The notes under the pieces were generated by a model. It had not been told where the DNA came from. It did not search any database and worked only from the letters and a program-made list of their open reading frames with translations. From Ilyobacter polytropus DSM 2926 (GTDB taxonomy: Bacteria; Fusobacteriota; Fusobacteriia; Fusobacteriales; Fusobacteriaceae), in contig NC_014632.1 of NCBI RefSeq assembly GCF_000165505.1, positions 868,001 through 932,000 on the forward strand: a stretch of 64,000 bases of DNA, written 5' to 3'. Both the position numbers and the translations under genes were made by a program. Numbering within the stretch: position 1 is the stretch's first letter; the number at the start of each line of letters is the position of its first letter. Positions 61,275 to 64,000 of the stretch are shown one piece after another.

Positions 61275-62432
61275 ATGAAAAAATTATCTATAAATTATAA
61301 TGCAAATAAAAGAATGGTTTTATTGTTGATCGTATTAATTATAACCAATTACTCTTTTAATCTAATATTTAATTACACATATCTTTTACCACTAAATTTG
61401 TTTATTTTAATGTTATTTTATATTTCAATGCATTTTTTATTTCCACATAAGTTTCAATTATTAAGGGAAGATATGTGTATGTTTGCAATAATTATATTTT
61501 GTTTAGCACATTCTATTATTTTCGAAACATATGATTATACTTTCCTGGTTTTGGGAATGTCTTTTATTCCATACTTTTTTTCAAGATTTATTGTATTAGA
61601 GGATAGAGACGTAGATTTTATCATCAAGATGTTATATGTTATAGGAATAATACTTTTAGGAGTATACTATCACTATGTTGGTTTACATGCTGTAGAAAAT
61701 AGGTTTAGAGTCGACGGAAGACACCCTGTGGCTATTGCAGCAGATTTTGGATTAGCGGCCATTATTTTTTCATATGTTTTATTTACAACTAAAAATTTCT
61801 TTGTTAAGTTACTTAGTTTTTGTCTTTTAATTTCAACTTTTTACCTAACTGTATTTGTGCTAGCAACAAGAGGAGCCAGCTTTACAGGATTGATGGCTAT
61901 AACCCTACTTTATTTTATGCTTAGCGACAAAAGTATTAAAGACAGGTTGAAAAGTATAATAATAATAGCAATAGTCATAGGATGTTTTATCTATACTATA
62001 AATCACGAGGCCTTTATAAAACAGTACCCTATGTTAGAAAGATTTACTTTAGAAGGAATGCTCAAAGACCCTTCACTTGTAGGAAGTAGAAGATATACAG
62101 GGAGAACAGATTTGATGGTTAAAAGCCTTAGGATGATAATGGAAAAACCATTCTTAGGGTACGGTCTAGGTTCAGTTTATTCCCATAACATTATTTTGGA
62201 ATGGACGGCATCTTTAGGTTTAATTGGATTGTTTCCATTTCTTCTTTTTATTTTTTCAATATTTAGTAAATTATTTAGACGAATTAAATATAATCCCAGG
62301 TTTGCACTGTTTTTCACCTTAATGATTTACGTTTTTGTGCTTAGAATGGTCAGTTTTGCCATGGTTTCTCATAAAGCATTTTTTGCACTGGCAGGAGTTT
62401 TCTTGTCTTATCATGATACACCAAAAGAATAG
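61275..62432 (+). CDS. wzy: O-antigen ligase/polymerase family protein (Wzy-like)
   Basis: A 385-residue polytopic protein with about 10-11 helices and the Wzy_C signature: a periplasmic loop (about 230-300) with LVGSRRYTGRTDLMVKSLRM, then KPFLGYGLGSVYSHNIILEW. It also has the Arg-rich ENRFRVDGRHPVAIAADFGL. This superfamily includes O-antigen ligase and Wzy polymerase; inside a Wzx/Wzz locus the polymerase role is more likely. ATG at 61275 follows GGGGTGA; an ATG at 61212 has no site. Low sequence conservation is normal for the family. Confidence 0.82.
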   Translation: MKKLSINYNANKRMVLLLIVLIITNYSFNLIFNYTYLLPLNLFILMLFYISMHFLFPHKFQLLREDMCMFAIIIFCLAHSIIFETYDYTFLVLGMSFIPYFFSRFIVLEDRDVDFIIKMLYVIGIILLGVYYHYVGLHAVENRFRVDGRHPVAIAADFGLAAIIFSYVLFTTKNFFVKLLSFCLLISTFYLTVFVLATRGASFTGLMAITLLYFMLSDKSIKDRLKSIIIIAIVIGCFIYTINHEAFIKQYPMLERFTLEGMLKDPSLVGSRRYTGRTDLMVKSLRMIMEKPFLGYGLGSVYSHNIILEWTASLGLIGLFPFLLFIFSIFSKLFRRIKYNPRFALFFTLMIYVFVLRMVSFAMVSHKAFFALAGVFLSYHDTPKE

Positions 62433-62511
62433 TACGAGTAATCGTAAGATGAAAAATATTCTGAAGTGAATATAGTTTGAGAAAAGATGGCTTAATTAAG
62501 GAGGAATTTAT

Positions 62512-63573
62512 ATGAGTGACCTTTTAAAATATGAAAACAATTTTTCAAAAATAAATCATTTTGATTTAAAGTTATCTCATGGTGATTTAAATTATAATAA
62601 AACTCCATTGGTAACTATAGCAATTCCAACATATAAAAGGGCAAATCTTTTGAAACAAGCTTTAGATAGTGCCTTAAATCAAAAAGGTTTTTCAGATTAT
62701 GAGGTTATCGTAATTGATGATGAAAATGATCCTGGTAATGAGACAGAAACTCAAAAACTTATTAAAAAATATAATGATCCTAAACTTTTATACTATAGAT
62801 ACGAAGGAAAGAGCACTCTTGGAATGGCAGGGGCTTGGAATAAGTGTCTTGAAATGGCAAGGGGTAAATGGTATTCAATGCTTCACGATGATGATCTACT
62901 TAAAGAAAACTTTTTAGATGAGATGATGCAGATTTTAAATTCCAACCCAAATATTTCTTTTTTAAAAGCTCAGCATGACCATATTGATGAAAGAGACTTG
63001 TCTGATTTGAATTATGAATACCGATCTGGCACTGTTGAGAAAATGTTTGAAAAAAAAGTGGAAAAATTTTCTGAGATAGACTACATTCTTTTGAATCCAA
63101 TAGGAGGACCTGTTGGAATAATCTTAGATAGAGAAAAAGCTATTAAACTAGGTGGATTCAATGAAAAAACATATCCAGCAATTGATTATGCTTTTTTTAC
63201 AAAATACTGTCTAGAATATGATACATATTATTATCATAAAAATCTTTGTTCATATAGAATAGCTCAAAATATCTCTTTAAAAAATGGAGTTTTGATGAAT
63301 TGTGCAAAAATACATTATGATATAATAAATGATTTAATGTCAAAAAATATCCCAAGAAAAATATTTTTTAAAAAATATCCTGCATATTACTACCTGAAGG
63401 CAGCAAAGCATATAAAAGAATTTTGGGGAGTAGAAGTCACAGAAGAAGAGATTAAATTTTTAGAAAAAGACAAAAATTTGAGTATATTTTGGATGGGAAC
63501 ATATGGTGTTTTTAAAAGGTTGTGGAGGATAAAAAAAATGATCTTTAGCAAATACCCTGTTCAAGAAGTATGA
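62512..63573 (+). CDS. Family 2 glycosyltransferase, related to the gene at 50744
   Basis: A 353-residue GT-A enzyme. The N-terminal extension is followed by VTIAIPTYKRANLLKQALDS, NQKGFSDYEVIVIDDEND, WNKCLEMARGKWYSMLHDDD and LNPIGGPVGIILDREKAIKL. It matches the gene at 50744 throughout, with the same extension and same C-terminal KxxKEFWGVEV pattern. AAGGAGG precedes the ATG. It is the last gene of the polysaccharide locus before the terminator at 63610. Confidence 0.87.
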   Translation: MSDLLKYENNFSKINHFDLKLSHGDLNYNKTPLVTIAIPTYKRANLLKQALDSALNQKGFSDYEVIVIDDENDPGNETETQKLIKKYNDPKLLYYRYEGKSTLGMAGAWNKCLEMARGKWYSMLHDDDLLKENFLDEMMQILNSNPNISFLKAQHDHIDERDLSDLNYEYRSGTVEKMFEKKVEKFSEIDYILLNPIGGPVGIILDREKAIKLGGFNEKTYPAIDYAFFTKYCLEYDTYYYHKNLCSYRIAQNISLKNGVLMNCAKIHYDIINDLMSKNIPRKIFFKKYPAYYYLKAAKHIKEFWGVEVTEEEIKFLEKDKNLSIFWMGTYGVFKRLWRIKKMIFSKYPVQEV

Positions 63574-63609
63574 GTTTTTATATTTATAATTTTGAATAAT
63601 TAAATAAAT

Positions 63610-63670
63610 AATTCCTTCTATAATGATTATTAGATATTTTTTTAATAAGATCAATAGAAGGAATTTTTTT
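63610..63670 (+). terminator. Rho-independent terminator of the polysaccharide locus
   Basis: AATTCCTTCTA (63610-63620) pairs perfectly with TAGAAGGAATT (63655-63665), with an inner TTATTA/TAATAA stem, then seven T. Confidence 0.85.
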
Positions 63671-63804
63671 ATTGGTTGGTAAAATTTTGAGTTAATTCAA
63701 AAAATGATAAAATAATTTTTGAAAAAAATAACGTTAAAACTGCATATTTTGGTGGTTTTAAATCATCTTTAAAAAATAGAAAGAATAATTTTCTTCAAAA
63801 ATTA

Positions 63805-63833
63805 TTGACTTTGAATTTTTTTCTATGTAAAAT
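63805..63833 (+). promoter_or_regulatory. Promoter of the carboxyltransferase gene
   Basis: TTGACT (63805-63810), 17-base spacer, TAAAAT (63828-63833), a good sigma70-type match 90 bases before the start. Confidence 0.72.
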
Positions 63834-63922
63834 ATAAGTAGAAGGTAATATGATTACATTAAAATCAAAGCTGATAATTTATAAATCAAGATTGTTTCTT
63901 TTGTGTTATAGGAGGTAATAAA

Positions 63923-64000
63923 ATGGGAAAATTAAAAATAACTGAGACCTGTCTGAGAGATGGACACCAGTCACTTATAGCTACAAGATTAAAAACATCA
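63923..64000 (+). CDS. oadA: Oxaloacetate decarboxylase alpha / pyruvate carboxylase B (5' end only)
   Basis: Only the first 26 residues are in the window. They read GKLKITETCLRDGHQSL then IATRLKTS, the unmistakable start of the carboxyltransferase TIM barrel shared by oxaloacetate decarboxylase alpha, pyruvate carboxylase subunit B and methylmalonyl-CoA transcarboxylase 5S; RDGHQSL carries a metal-site Asp. The enzyme moves CO2 between oxaloacetate and biotin. GGAGG lies 7 bases before the ATG at 63923. Which of the three it is depends on the missing C-terminus and neighbours; the sodium-pumping decarboxylase is favoured by the fusobacterial context. Confidence 0.82.
   Translation, partial: MGKLKITETCLRDGHQSLIATRLKTS

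Larger units (their letters stand above)
63574..63922. other. Intergenic region, about 350 bases
   Basis: It holds the terminator of the polysaccharide locus (63610-63670) and the promoter of the carboxyltransferase gene (63805-63833). About 90 bases of leader separate that promoter from the start codon; no further element was recognised. Confidence 0.6.

Noticed and set aside
31990-63573. Insertion sequences or integrase genes at the borders of the polysaccharide locus
   Set aside because: No transposase or integrase frames, terminal inverted repeats or tRNA-linked attachment sites were recognised at either border.

Overview
The window is a strongly AT-rich bacterial chromosome segment, most likely from a fusobacterium of the Ilyobacter/Propionigenium/Cetobacterium type. 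The gene content is that of a two-membrane (diderm) cell: a TolC-like outer-membrane protein, an HlyD-like adaptor and a class A PBP. Promoters and ribosome-binding sites are clostridial in style, GGAGG motifs are strong, and TTG/GTG starts occur. At the right edge begins a carboxyltransferase of the oxaloacetate decarboxylase alpha / pyruvate carboxylase B family, common in succinate- and propionate-metabolising fusobacteria. The organism assignment is inference; no rRNA is present.

Left half (1-31.9 kb) is a mosaic of short housekeeping and accessory operons: a Crp-type regulator; two RNA methyltransferases (RsmB-like and TrmR-like); small lipoproteins; an ABC-F ATPase; a degenerate LRAT-fold protein; DUF2188; a frameshifted DMT/EmrE exporter divergent from an XRE-cupin regulator; a Trm11-like methyltransferase; SHOCT and YbjQ proteins; and a DUF969-DUF979-pyroglutamyl peptidase operon. 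Next comes a Crp-like regulator facing a metal/redox cluster: ArsR repressor, Acr3 arsenite exporter, CoA-disulfide-reductase-rhodanese fusion, DUF1847 and a C_GCAxxG_C_C protein. Two copies of one palindrome sit before arsR and acr3. Then follow a TPR lipoprotein, a c-di-GMP block (REC-like-PAS-GGDEF and EAL halves separated by an apparent one-base frameshift, plus a membrane diguanylate cyclase), tRNA-Leu(CAA) and tRNA-Ser(GGA), DUF2202, an OFA-family transporter, beta-carbonic anhydrase, AlaX, RlmN, PBP1A and a YehS/DUF1456 protein.

Right half (32-63.6 kb) is one large Wzy-type exopolysaccharide/capsule locus in two divergent arms. The minus arm (38.9 to 32.0 kb) encodes a WbuB-like glycosyltransferase, Gmd and GDP-fucose synthase, two more glycosyltransferases and the initiating sugar-phosphate transferase. 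The plus arm (39.2-63.6 kb) encodes an MBOAT/SGNH O-acetylation pair, a CDP-6-deoxyhexose pathway (RfbF, RfbG, two RmlC-like epimerases, a reductase), several glycosyltransferases, two tandem copies of an unknown polytopic membrane protein, a UGM/PPO-like flavoprotein, a Wzx flippase, a secreted beta-helix protein, a split Wzz/tyrosine-kinase pair, a TolC-HlyD pair, a Wzy-like polymerase and a last glycosyltransferase. The intended product is an O-acetylated heteropolysaccharide probably containing fucose and a CDP-derived 6-deoxysugar. No Wza-type exporter is present, and the TolC/HlyD pair sits where it would be expected.

Beyond the locus, a terminator and a strong sigma70-type promoter precede the partial carboxyltransferase gene. 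No insertion sequence, CRISPR array or rRNA was seen.
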